Shown here piece by piece: positions 18,198 through 26,531 of a DNA stretch of 64,000 nucleotides. The translations under genes were made by a program, and so were the position numbers. The DNA is taken from positions 1 through 64,000 of the forward strand of contig JBATNV010000061.1 in the NCBI GenBank assembly GCA_049290495.1, given 5' to 3'. Each line of letters starts with the position of its first letter. Position 1 is the stretch's first letter. This stretch comes from SHZI01 sp049290495 (GTDB lineage: Bacteria; Pseudomonadota; Gammaproteobacteria; Steroidobacterales; GCA-2729495). The notes beneath the pieces are model-generated. The model was not told where the DNA came from and did no database searches. It was given only the letters and a program-made list of their open reading frames with translations.

Positions 18198-18923
18198 GTG
18201 GCGAAGATCAGGATTGAAAAGAAGATCGTTGGCTATCGTGTGGATAGTGCTGACGACAAGGCTGCCGAAAAGGCAGCCGACAGGAAGGCCGAGCGGTTGA
18301 CGGCCAAACGCCTGTCCGTCGAGGGCAATGTCGTGCGTATGCACGAGAAGCTCGAGCGGCCCGAAATGCTGCAGGGCTCGACCTACAAGGTGAAGACACC
18401 TGTTTCTGACCATGCGATGTACGTCACCATCAATGATCTCGTGCTCAACCCGGGTACCGAGCATGAGCAGCGCCGCCCCTTCGAGATATTCATCAACTCG
18501 AAGAACCTTGATCACTATCAGTGGATCGTTGCACTGACCCGGCTCATGTCGGCGGTATTCCGCAAGGGCGGCGATGTGACTTTCATGGTGGATGAGCTCA
18601 AGGCGGTCTTTGACCCCCGGGGTGGGTACTGGCAGCCGGGTGGCAAGTTCATGCCCTCTATCATTGCCGAGCTTGGCCATATCATCGAGAAGCATCTGCG
18701 CTTCATTGGCTTGTTGCCTGCCGACTCCATGGATGAACACAAGCGCAAGCTCGTTGATGAAAAGCGCCGTGAATACGAGGAGCAGCATCGCCAGCAGGAC
18801 GCCTTCGCGCGCAGCGAATATCCGGCCGGGGCACAGATCTGCATAGGCTGCAGCACTGTCGCTGTGGTTTTCATGGACGGCTGCATGACCTGTCTCGCCT
18901 GTGGCGATTCAAAATGCGGCTGA
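18198..18923 (+). CDS. NrdJb: TSCPD domain and Cys-rich C-terminal part of class II ribonucleotide reductase
   Basis: 241 residues. A charged, Lys/Glu-rich start (1-45), a TSCPD-type domain (about 60-190, containing NDLVLNPG, PFEIFINSKN and TRLMSAVFRKGG) and a Cys-rich tail with Cys 215, 218, 229, 232, 235 and 240. In unsplit class II enzymes these segments form the C-terminus, including the CxxC that re-reduces the active site. The gene starts 28 bases after nrdJa and would be cotranscribed. Split NrdJa/NrdJb enzymes are known in Pseudomonas, where both halves are needed. GTG or ATG: ATG 18198 follows a GGGAGAGAG ribosome site. Confidence 0.85.
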   Translation: MAKIRIEKKIVGYRVDSADDKAAEKAADRKAERLTAKRLSVEGNVVRMHEKLERPEMLQGSTYKVKTPVSDHAMYVTINDLVLNPGTEHEQRRPFEIFINSKNLDHYQWIVALTRLMSAVFRKGGDVTFMVDELKAVFDPRGGYWQPGGKFMPSIIAELGHIIEKHLRFIGLLPADSMDEHKRKLVDEKRREYEEQHRQQDAFARSEYPAGAQICIGCSTVAVVFMDGCMTCLACGDSKCG

Positions 18924-18972
18924 ACAGCGCGTGCTAACATCCGCCGGGTAGAAGCGGCACCACTACTTGCGG

Positions 18973-20406
18973 ATGACATTCAGCGTTCCTGATTTCAGTC
19001 GTGTCACCGTCCTCGTCGTCGGTGATGTCATGCTCGATGACTACTGGTTCGGGCCTGTTTCGCGCATATCGCCCGAGGCACCGGTTCCCGTCGTCCGTGT
19101 TACGCAGTCGCAGTCTCGCGCCGGTGGTGCGGCCAACGTTGCCATCAACCTTGCCAGTCTCGGTGTGCGCACCACGATTACCGGCGTGGTGGGTCGCGAT
19201 GCCAACGGCGCTACCCTGGTGCGATTGCTGAAGGACAATGGCGTCACGGCAGAATTCATCCAGTCGGCGAGCCAGCCCACGATCACCAAGCTGCGTGTGC
19301 TGAGCCGTAACCAGCAGCTGATCCGTCTCGATACCGAAGACACTTATCCGCTCAGTGATGTCAGCGCCTTGCCGGGCATGCTCGAGCGCTATCTTCCCAA
19401 GACCAGCATCTGTGTTTTTTCCGATTATGGAAAAGGTACGCTCGCAGACATCCAGCGGCTGATCGGGATTTGCCGGCAACGGGGGGTTGCCGTGCTCGTC
19501 GACCCCAAAGGCAGTGACTTCGCCCGCTATCGTGGCGCCAGTCTGCTCACGCCGAACCTGGGCGAATTTGAGCAAGTAGTCGGGCGTACAGAAAATGACG
19601 ACGATATCGCCGAACGTGGCAGTGCCCTGCGTGAGGCGCTGGATATCGAGGCGCTGGTGATTACGCTCGGCGAGCGGGGTATGGCCGTCATTACGGCAGG
19701 CGAAGAGGCGATGTTTTTGCCGGCGCGCGCCCGACAGGTGTTCGACGTGACGGGTGCCGGCGATACGGTCATCGCGACACTGGCCGCTGCACTGGGTGCT
19801 GGACAAACCTTGTACGAAGCCGTCGGGCTGGCCAATCTGGCGGCCGGACTGGTGGTTGGCAAGATCGGCGTGGCTGCCGTTACACCTTCAGAGTTGCGGC
19901 TCGCACTGCATGAGCACGGTCAGGGCGGGCGCGGCCTGCTCAGTCGTGGCGAGGCACGGCAGATTGCTGCGGAGGCGCGTTCGCGCGGCGAGCGCCTGGT
20001 CATGACTAACGGCTGTTTCGATATCCTGCATGCCGGCCATGTGGCTTACCTGGAGGAAGCCAAGCGGCGCGGCGATCGCCTGCTCGTCGCTGTAAATGAC
20101 GATGCGTCGGTAACGCGGCTCAAGGGCTCCGGACGCCCGATCAATCCATTGGCAGATCGCATGGCTGTGCTGGCCGGACTTGCCGCCGTCGACTGGGTAG
20201 TGCCCTTCAGCGAGGACACGCCCGAGGCGCTGGTATCAGAAGTGTTGCCTGATGTTCTCGTGAAGGGCGGAGACTACCGCCCGGAGAACATCGCCGGAGC
20301 GCGCAGCGTACTGGCACGGGGAGGAACGGTCGAAGTGCTCAGTTTTCATCCCGGCCGCTCGACCAGCACAATCGTCGAGGCCATCAACCGGCTGGCAAAG
20401 CAATAG
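18973..20406 (+). CDS. hldE: Bifunctional heptose 7-phosphate kinase / heptose 1-phosphate adenylyltransferase
   Basis: 477 residues with both activities of the ADP-L-glycero-D-manno-heptose pathway for LPS inner core. Residues 1-315 are a PfkB/ribokinase-type kinase (VVGDVMLDDYW, AGGAANVAINLASLG, and DVTGAGDTVIA with the catalytic Asp). Residues about 340-477 are a cytidylyltransferase-fold domain with TNGCFDILHAGHVAYL (HxGH motif). ATG at 18973 rather than the in-frame TTG at 18967. Followed after 35 bases by waaA, which builds the adjoining Kdo region. Confidence 0.95.
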   Translation: MTFSVPDFSRVTVLVVGDVMLDDYWFGPVSRISPEAPVPVVRVTQSQSRAGGAANVAINLASLGVRTTITGVVGRDANGATLVRLLKDNGVTAEFIQSASQPTITKLRVLSRNQQLIRLDTEDTYPLSDVSALPGMLERYLPKTSICVFSDYGKGTLADIQRLIGICRQRGVAVLVDPKGSDFARYRGASLLTPNLGEFEQVVGRTENDDDIAERGSALREALDIEALVITLGERGMAVITAGEEAMFLPARARQVFDVTGAGDTVIATLAAALGAGQTLYEAVGLANLAAGLVVGKIGVAAVTPSELRLALHEHGQGGRGLLSRGEARQIAAEARSRGERLVMTNGCFDILHAGHVAYLEEAKRRGDRLLVAVNDDASVTRLKGSGRPINPLADRMAVLAGLAAVDWVVPFSEDTPEALVSEVLPDVLVKGGDYRPENIAGARSVLARGGTVEVLSFHPGRSTSTIVEAINRLAKQ

Positions 20407-20441
20407 CGTTCTGCATACGGCAGCCGGGAAGCAGGTCACTG

Positions 20442-21761
20442 ATGGGCAGAACTTCCTGGTTACGGATCGCGTATATCGTTCTCAGCTACCTGCTCGTACC
20501 GCTGCTGCTCGTACATCTTTACTGGCGCAGCATCAGCGCGCCCGCCTACCGGCAGAGGATTGCTGAGCGTTTCGGCTTCGGGATGGCGCGCCTGCGGCAG
20601 TCGTCGATCTGGGTGCATGCGGTATCGGTGGGTGAAGTCCAGGCAGCTGCGCCGCTGGTGCGCGCCCTGCTGAAGCGCTATCCGGACGTGCCGCTGGTGA
20701 TGACCACGATGACCCCGACTGGCAGCGAGCGGGTCCGGCTGCTGTTCGGCGATACGGTCGTGCACAGCTATGTACCTTATGATCTTGCTGCAGCGGTCCG
20801 GCGATTCTTTGACTGGGCGCGACCTTCGCTGGCCATCATCATGGAGACAGAACTCTGGCCGAACCTCTATCATGAGTGTGGCCAGCGGCGTGTGCCGCTG
20901 GTTCTGGCCAGCGCCCGAATATCCGCGCGCTCACTCGGGCGCTATCGCCGCCTGATATCCCTGTTTCGGGATACGCTGGCGAACGGCATCGTCATCGCTG
21001 CGCAGACGCCGGTCGACGCAGAACGGTTCCGTTCGCTCGGTGCGAACCCCGCGCACACCCATGTCACCGGCAACATAAAATTCGACTTCGAGCTGCCGCC
21101 GGAGATTCTGCATGGCGGACGTGCTCTGCGCGCATTGCAGGCGCAGGATCGGCCGGTCTGGGTCGCAGCCAGTACCCACGACGGTGAAGAATCAGTGCTG
21201 CTCGCTGCGCATATGCTGATCCGTCAGCAGCACCCAGACGCGCTGCTGCTGCTCGTGCCCCGTCACCCCGAGCGATTTTCCGAGGTGGCGGCCCTCATCG
21301 ACAGCTGTGGCCTCGAGCATGTCACGCGCAGCAGCGCGGCCGTTGCCGATCAGCGCACTACCGTATTTCTTGGCGACACGATGGGTGAGCTGACGACTTT
21401 CTACGCGGCCGCGGATGTGGCTTTTGTCGGCGGCAGCCTGACCGCCATCGGCGGGCACAACCTGCTCGAACCGGTCTCGCTGCGCATCCCCGTCATCACG
21501 GGGCCGCATAACGAGAATGCGGCTGATATCTGCGCGCTGCTTGTCGCCTGCGGGGCGGCGAGCGTGGTGACAGATGCAGAGACGATCGCTGCAGAGGTCT
21601 GCCGACTGTTTGCCGATCCGGCAGATCGTCAGCGGCGCGGCGCCGCTGGCCAGGCGGCAATCGCCGACAACTGCGGGGCGCTGGAACGTCTGCTGCAGCT
21701 GATCGACCCGCTGATTCCGGCAAAACCGGACCCGCGCTCAACCGGGGTCCGAACTACTTGA
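20442..21761 (+). CDS. waaA: 3-deoxy-D-manno-octulosonic acid (Kdo) transferase
   Basis: 439 residues. An N-terminal membrane-anchoring helix (about 5-27, AYIVLSYLLVPLLLVHLYW) precedes a GT-B glycosyltransferase: WVHAVSVGEVQAA, METELWPNLYHE, VTGNIKFD, WVAASTHDGEE and the C-terminal GGSLTAIGGHNLLEP. It transfers Kdo from CMP-Kdo to lipid IVA on the inner face of the inner membrane. With hldE it forms an LPS core pair. The last 8 bases overlap the convergent tolC gene. Confidence 0.95.
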   Translation: MGRTSWLRIAYIVLSYLLVPLLLVHLYWRSISAPAYRQRIAERFGFGMARLRQSSIWVHAVSVGEVQAAAPLVRALLKRYPDVPLVMTTMTPTGSERVRLLFGDTVVHSYVPYDLAAAVRRFFDWARPSLAIIMETELWPNLYHECGQRRVPLVLASARISARSLGRYRRLISLFRDTLANGIVIAAQTPVDAERFRSLGANPAHTHVTGNIKFDFELPPEILHGGRALRALQAQDRPVWVAASTHDGEESVLLAAHMLIRQQHPDALLLLVPRHPERFSEVAALIDSCGLEHVTRSSAAVADQRTTVFLGDTMGELTTFYAAADVAFVGGSLTAIGGHNLLEPVSLRIPVITGPHNENAADICALLVACGAASVVTDAETIAAEVCRLFADPADRQRRGAAGQAAIADNCGALERLLQLIDPLIPAKPDPRSTGVRTT

Positions 21762-23148
21762 GGAGTCCGTCAACCTGGGCCAGGTCGTCGACAGTCAGCG
21801 TGCCTGCAGCCCGCTTTAGCTGCAGTCCGTTGATCAGATAGTCGTAGCGGCTGCGGAGGTACAGGGCTTCGGCAACAAAGGTCTTGCGCTTGGCATCGAG
21901 TACATCGACGGCAGTGCGGGTACCGACTTCGTAGCCCGCCTCGCTCGCCTTGAGTGCGGTGCGGCTGGATTCAAGGGCCTGCTTCAGTGCCGTGACCCGG
22001 GAGATATCCGAGATCACGCCGAGATAGGCGTCCCGCGTCTGCTGCACGGTGTCGCGTTGCGTGCGTTCGAGTCGCTCGCGTGATGCCCGATGGCGGTATA
22101 CGGCCTGCTGAACCTTCGCCGAGGTCTGGCCGCCGCTGAATATCGGCACAGCCAGCTGCAGCGAGATGCTGTCAGTTTCCAGATCCGTGCCTGTCGGATT
22201 GCGGATGATCGCACTCGGGCAGCTACCGTCAGGGGCGCTTGGGCCATTGCACGTGCGTGAAAAACCTTCGTTGTTGATATTATTCCGGCTGAGCACCAGA
22301 TCGACGGTCGGGTAGTGTCCTGTGCGTGCCAGGCTGACATCGTCTTTGGCGATCTCGGTGCCGATCTGGCTGGATATCACGCTGCGATTCTGTTGCAGGG
22401 CGGTGTTTACCCAGGCGTCGACATTGTCGGGATCTGGTGAAACCAGCGGGATCACTTCAGAGGGTTTGGCCAGGGTTGGCGGGATTTCGTCGATGATTGT
22501 GCGCAGCGCTTCCCAGTTGTTGGCGAGGGTACGCTTGGCGAGGATTTCAGTGGTGACTGCCTGGTCATAGGCCGCTTTTGCTTCCTGCACATCCGTAATC
22601 GCAATGAGCCCGACCTCAAAGCGCTTCTGTGCCTGTTCGAGCTGGCGGCCGATCGATTCCTTGGCGGCCTGTTCCGAGGTCAGGGTGTCTTCGGCAGCCA
22701 GCACCAGAAAGTAAGCGTTAGCTACGCGTACGATCAGGTCCTGCTGTGAGGACTGATAATCTGCATCAGCCTGGGCAGCCTTCTTTCCGGCCTGGGAAAG
22801 GGTTACCCATTGATCCCAGCGAAACACGCTCTGGCGCAGCTGGAGCACCCAGTTTTTGGCATCGTTGTCACGTGAGTCGACGACTCGGCTTGACTGCTGG
22901 CTGCCGAAGAAGGTGCTCGTGTTACCGTTGGTCGCATTGTTGGCGATCGTCATCTGGCCACTGACCTGTGGCAGCAGGGCGCCCCGCGCAATGGGCTTGC
23001 CTTCAAGGACGGCCATGCGATTGGCTTCTGCTTCCCGCACCTGTGGGTCGCTCTGCAAGGCCTTCTCATACACCTGTAGCAGCGTATCGGCTTGAGCCGC
23101 CTGCGTCAGCAGCAGGGCGACGGGCAGTAGCCGACGGAAAATTCTCAT
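21754..23148 (-). CDS. tolC: TolC-family outer membrane channel protein
   Basis: 464 residues. Signal peptide MRIFRRLLPVALLLTQAAQA, then the two-repeat OEP architecture (LLQVYEKALQSDPQV near the N-terminus; long helical segments; repeats at about 30-220 and 250-440), as in type I secretion/efflux TolC. Forms the trimeric outer-membrane tunnel for ABC and RND exporters. ATG 23148 is preceded by AGGAACAG at 8 bases and starts the signal peptide; the in-frame start at 23190 does not. 46 bases downstream of the Pcm-like gene. This is a second, generic exit duct besides the lipoprotein OMF at 39-40.5 kb. Confidence 0.9.
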   Translation of the reverse strand: MRIFRRLLPVALLLTQAAQADTLLQVYEKALQSDPQVREAEANRMAVLEGKPIARGALLPQVSGQMTIANNATNGNTSTFFGSQQSSRVVDSRDNDAKNWVLQLRQSVFRWDQWVTLSQAGKKAAQADADYQSSQQDLIVRVANAYFLVLAAEDTLTSEQAAKESIGRQLEQAQKRFEVGLIAITDVQEAKAAYDQAVTTEILAKRTLANNWEALRTIIDEIPPTLAKPSEVIPLVSPDPDNVDAWVNTALQQNRSVISSQIGTEIAKDDVSLARTGHYPTVDLVLSRNNINNEGFSRTCNGPSAPDGSCPSAIIRNPTGTDLETDSISLQLAVPIFSGGQTSAKVQQAVYRHRASRERLERTQRDTVQQTRDAYLGVISDISRVTALKQALESSRTALKASEAGYEVGTRTAVDVLDAKRKTFVAEALYLRSRYDYLINGLQLKRAAGTLTVDDLAQVDGLLK

Positions 23149-23193
23149 GGTGTCTGTTCCTGTCTCTGTATTCTTGGATTGGCTTGTCATTGC

Positions 23194-23844
23194 TCAGAAA
23201 GTGAAAGACTGAGGTTCCGGCGCATTCTCCAGCGGCGGTACGACGGTCTCCAGAAGAATCTCTGTGGTCCATTCCGTTTCGCCAAGCCGGCGTACCAGCA
23301 GGGCCTCCATCTGCGGCACCCTGCCGGTAACTACGAACAGGCGGCCACCCACGGCAAGCCAGTCTGCGAAACGAGGATCATAGACCGGCAGCGAGCCGGT
23401 CAGGGCAATAACGTCAAACCGGCCGTCCGGAGTGAAGTTGAAGACATCCGCATTGAGTACCGTGGCGCCGCGATAGCCGGCAAGTTTTGTCTGCGCGGAG
23501 TTCGCCAGTTCCGGGATAATTTCCAGACTGGTCACTGTGCCGCCCAGCGCAGATAGACAGGCGGTCATGAATCCGCTGCCCGTACCGACCTCGAGCATTC
23601 GCTCGGCCGAAGCTGGAGACAATGCCTGCAACAGGCGGCCCTCAAGTTTCGGCGACAGCATGACCTGCCCGCCCGGCAGCGGTATGCAGGTATCGGCAAA
23701 GGCGAGCGCACGGTAGCGGGCCGGCACAAACTGCTCGCGGGGGACAGTGCCGAGCACAGTCAGAATGGCTGGATCAAGGACATCCCAGGCCCGCACCTGC
23801 TGGTTGACCATCTGGGTACGTGCAAATTCGATATGGGTGTTCAT
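23194..23844 (-). CDS. Protein-L-isoaspartate O-methyltransferase-like protein
   Basis: 216 residues, class I SAM methyltransferase with MLEVGTGSGFMTACLSALGG as motif I and the PCMT-like N-terminal VPREQFVPARYRALAFAD. The family's usual active-site loop (IGHGQTISQP) is replaced by LPGGQVMLSP, so classical isoaspartate repair is doubtful. Such proteins directly upstream of tolC are common in Gammaproteobacteria and generally annotated as Pcm. The true substrate is open. Divergent from the PAS-GGDEF-EAL gene. Confidence 0.75.
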   Translation of the reverse strand: MNTHIEFARTQMVNQQVRAWDVLDPAILTVLGTVPREQFVPARYRALAFADTCIPLPGGQVMLSPKLEGRLLQALSPASAERMLEVGTGSGFMTACLSALGGTVTSLEIIPELANSAQTKLAGYRGATVLNADVFNFTPDGRFDVIALTGSLPVYDPRFADWLAVGGRLFVVTGRVPQMEALLVRRLGETEWTTEILLETVVPPLENAPEPQSFTF

Positions 23845-24037
23845 GCGAGCGGCTCAGGTTAAGGAGTTTGCTGATTGCAGACAAGTTGAGGACAGGCCAT
23901 GTGACCATTATCGCCCGAGCACCGGATTATGGTGAACTCCGGGACTTGGCGGTAGACCCTTCGGCTATGCTCTGACTGATCCGCGAGGCCGGTTCGCGCC
24001 ATGTTCCTTCCTATAAGAGAAACGGGCGCAATTATCG

Positions 24038-26410
24038 ATGACAGGAGGACAGGGCCCGGCTGACCTTCCCGGTAGCACTATCCAGATGACCGAGACGTGG
24101 TTAATCCTGGCGCTCGCCGTGATCTGCCTCGGGCTTGCTGGTATCTGCCTGCACCTTTGGCGCTCACGCAGTGCCTATGCCCGCAGTGTTGATGCCCTCA
24201 ATCAGGAGGTCCTCGATGCAGCGGAGGCGGCTGCTTTTGGCAAACGCGTGACGCAGCCGGCATCGGCGCCGGCCGGATTTTCTGCGCTTGGCGACAACAT
24301 CAACCGCCTGTTCGATACGCTGAATGCCAGGGACCGGCAGATGCGCCAGCGTGAGGCGCTGTTCCAGGATCTGGCCAATACCATGCCCGAGGTCGTCCTC
24401 GTACATCGTGATCGTGTGATCTTTGCCAATCACGTTGCTGCAGGGCTGATCGGGCTAACGCCCGAGCAACTCGTCGGTCGGCCAGTAACAGACCTGGTGC
24501 GACCCGCCTACCGGGCAGTGACTCGCAAGAATCTCAGCGGTCGGCTGGCTGGCGAAGCCGTGCCGGATCGTCTCGAGATTCAGCTGATCTCCGGTGATGA
24601 AGGTGGCATGTGGGCAGAGGCGGCCGGGTCGATGATCGACTATCGGGGGCAAAAAGCCATCCTGACTATTGCCCGCGATATCAGTTACCGGAAGAGCATC
24701 GAGGCCAATCTTGGCCGCGGCAAGCAGCAGGCGCAGATTACCCTCGAGTCGATCGGTGAAGGCGTCATCACTACCGATACGCAGGGATTGATCGACTATC
24801 TGAATGGTGCAGCCGAGAAACTGATCGGTGTCAGCCGTGAGCTTGCTGTTGGCAAGCGCATGACTGATCTCCTGAAGCTGGTTGATGAGGCGGACCGCAA
24901 GGATCTTGGCGATCCGGTCTCGCGCTGCCTGGCCGAGCGGCGTCAGGTCAGCCTGGGTCGTCGCGCGCTGATGCTGACCGTCGACGATGGCCGTGAGTTG
25001 TCGGTTGAGCTGACCGCCTCGCCGATCATCGGTGCCGGGGATACGGTTGCCGGCGCGGTGGTGATCATGCATGACGTGACTGAAATGCGCGGCCTGACCC
25101 GCCGTATTTCTTATCAGGCGTCGCATGACGCGCTGACCGGTCTTGCCAACCGCAGTGAGTTTGAGCGGCGCGTACTCGAAGCTATCGAGTCCGGGCGCGA
25201 GGGTGCCACGCATTCGGTGCTCTGCTATATGGATCTCGATCGCTTCAAGGCGGTGAATGACACCTGCGGCCACCTGGCTGGCGACAACATGCTGCGCGAG
25301 ATCGCCAAGCTGATCCGCGACAAGGTTCGTGACTCTGATCTCGTGGCCCGGCTCGGTGGCGACGAATTTGGCATGCTGCTGCTGCGCTGTCCGCTGGACA
25401 AGGCCCGGCAGATTGCCGATGACGTGTGCAACGCGGTTCGGGACTATCGCTTCGTCTGGCAGGACCGGATTTTTTCCGTCGGAATCAGTATCGGGCTGGT
25501 CGAGATTTCACGCGATACCGGTTCGCTCAAGGATCTGCTCAGCGCTGCTGATTCGGCCTGCTACGTAGCCAAGCAGCAGGGTCGCGGTCGTGTCCATGTG
25601 TACTCGGCCCGGGACGAAGTTTCGGCCCGGCAGCGCGGTGATATTCACTGGCTCCAGCAGCTGCAAACGGCCTTGCGTGAGAATCGCTTTGAGCTCCACA
25701 CCCAGCCGGTGATCGCGACGGCCGGCCGGGGCAGCTCCGGCCCGGCATATGAAGTCTTGCTGCGCATGACCGATGAAGATGGCAAGCTGGTTTTGCCACG
25801 ACAGTTCATTCCCGCAGCAGAGCGCTATCAGCTCATGTCGGGCATCGATCGATGGGTGGTACAGGCAACGCTGGCGGCACTTGCGCACGGTGTCATCCGG
25901 CTACCCGATGACCGTAGCTGCAGTATCAATCTCTCGGGCCAGTCACTTGCCGATGAGGGTTTTCTGGAGTTTGTCGTTGAGTGTCTCGATCACAGCCAGA
26001 TTGCTCCAGATCGCATCTGCTTCGAGATCGGTGAGACCGCGGTGATGGACCGCTTCGACCAGGCGCGCCGTTTCATCGGTGTGCTGCATGGTATGGGCTG
26101 TCAATTCGGGCTGGATGACTTCGGCAGTGGCTTTGGTTCGTTCACTACGCTGCGCGACCTGTCCATCGATTACCTGAAGATCGACGGCAGCTATACGCAT
26201 GACCTCAGGCCAGATACGCTGAATCATCAGGTTGTGAGTGCAATCACCGGTATGTCACGCATACTCGGCTTCCGGGTGATCGCAGAGCAGGTTGAAGTGC
26301 AGGCGGATTTCGAGGCGCTGCGTACTATCGGTGTGGATTTTATTCAGGGGTATTTCATCGACCGGCCCCAGCGCCTGGGTGAGCCGAGTGGCGAGATGGC
26401 AATACACTAG
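24038..26410 (+). CDS. Membrane PAS-GGDEF-EAL cyclic-di-GMP protein
   Basis: 790 residues. One transmembrane helix (about 20-41), two PAS-type sensor segments (about 105-225 and 228-345), a GGDEF domain (SHDALTGLANR; intact RLGGDEF near 440) and a C-terminal EAL domain. The EAL domain reads EVLLRM at the EAL position, but keeps the other catalytic elements (FEIGET, LDDFGSGFGSF, LKIDG, IAEQVE, GVDFIQGYFI), so it may still hydrolyse c-di-GMP. Both synthesis and hydrolysis are possible. ATG 24038 has a weak ribosome site; ATG 24086 is an alternative. Followed by a terminator. Confidence 0.88.
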   Translation: MTGGQGPADLPGSTIQMTETWLILALAVICLGLAGICLHLWRSRSAYARSVDALNQEVLDAAEAAAFGKRVTQPASAPAGFSALGDNINRLFDTLNARDRQMRQREALFQDLANTMPEVVLVHRDRVIFANHVAAGLIGLTPEQLVGRPVTDLVRPAYRAVTRKNLSGRLAGEAVPDRLEIQLISGDEGGMWAEAAGSMIDYRGQKAILTIARDISYRKSIEANLGRGKQQAQITLESIGEGVITTDTQGLIDYLNGAAEKLIGVSRELAVGKRMTDLLKLVDEADRKDLGDPVSRCLAERRQVSLGRRALMLTVDDGRELSVELTASPIIGAGDTVAGAVVIMHDVTEMRGLTRRISYQASHDALTGLANRSEFERRVLEAIESGREGATHSVLCYMDLDRFKAVNDTCGHLAGDNMLREIAKLIRDKVRDSDLVARLGGDEFGMLLLRCPLDKARQIADDVCNAVRDYRFVWQDRIFSVGISIGLVEISRDTGSLKDLLSAADSACYVAKQQGRGRVHVYSARDEVSARQRGDIHWLQQLQTALRENRFELHTQPVIATAGRGSSGPAYEVLLRMTDEDGKLVLPRQFIPAAERYQLMSGIDRWVVQATLAALAHGVIRLPDDRSCSINLSGQSLADEGFLEFVVECLDHSQIAPDRICFEIGETAVMDRFDQARRFIGVLHGMGCQFGLDDFGSGFGSFTTLRDLSIDYLKIDGSYTHDLRPDTLNHQVVSAITGMSRILGFRVIAEQVEVQADFEALRTIGVDFIQGYFIDRPQRLGEPSGEMAIH

Positions 26411-26481
26411 CAAAGAAGCAGTTTTCTGACTTGCCGTTGGCATTCAATCCAGGTGCGAAAGCGGCAACGTCGTTCCCAATA

Positions 26482-26508
26482 AAAAACCCCGCACGAGGCG
26501 GGGTTTTT
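26482..26508. terminator. Bidirectional intrinsic terminator
   Basis: CCCCGC (26487-26492), loop ACGAG, GCGGGG (26498-26503), flanked by an A-run on the left and a T-run on the right that extend the pairing. It sits between the converging PAS-GGDEF-EAL gene and hppA and can end both transcripts. Confidence 0.9.
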
Positions 26509-26531
26509 CATGTGGTGGTAGCGAGCCGCCG

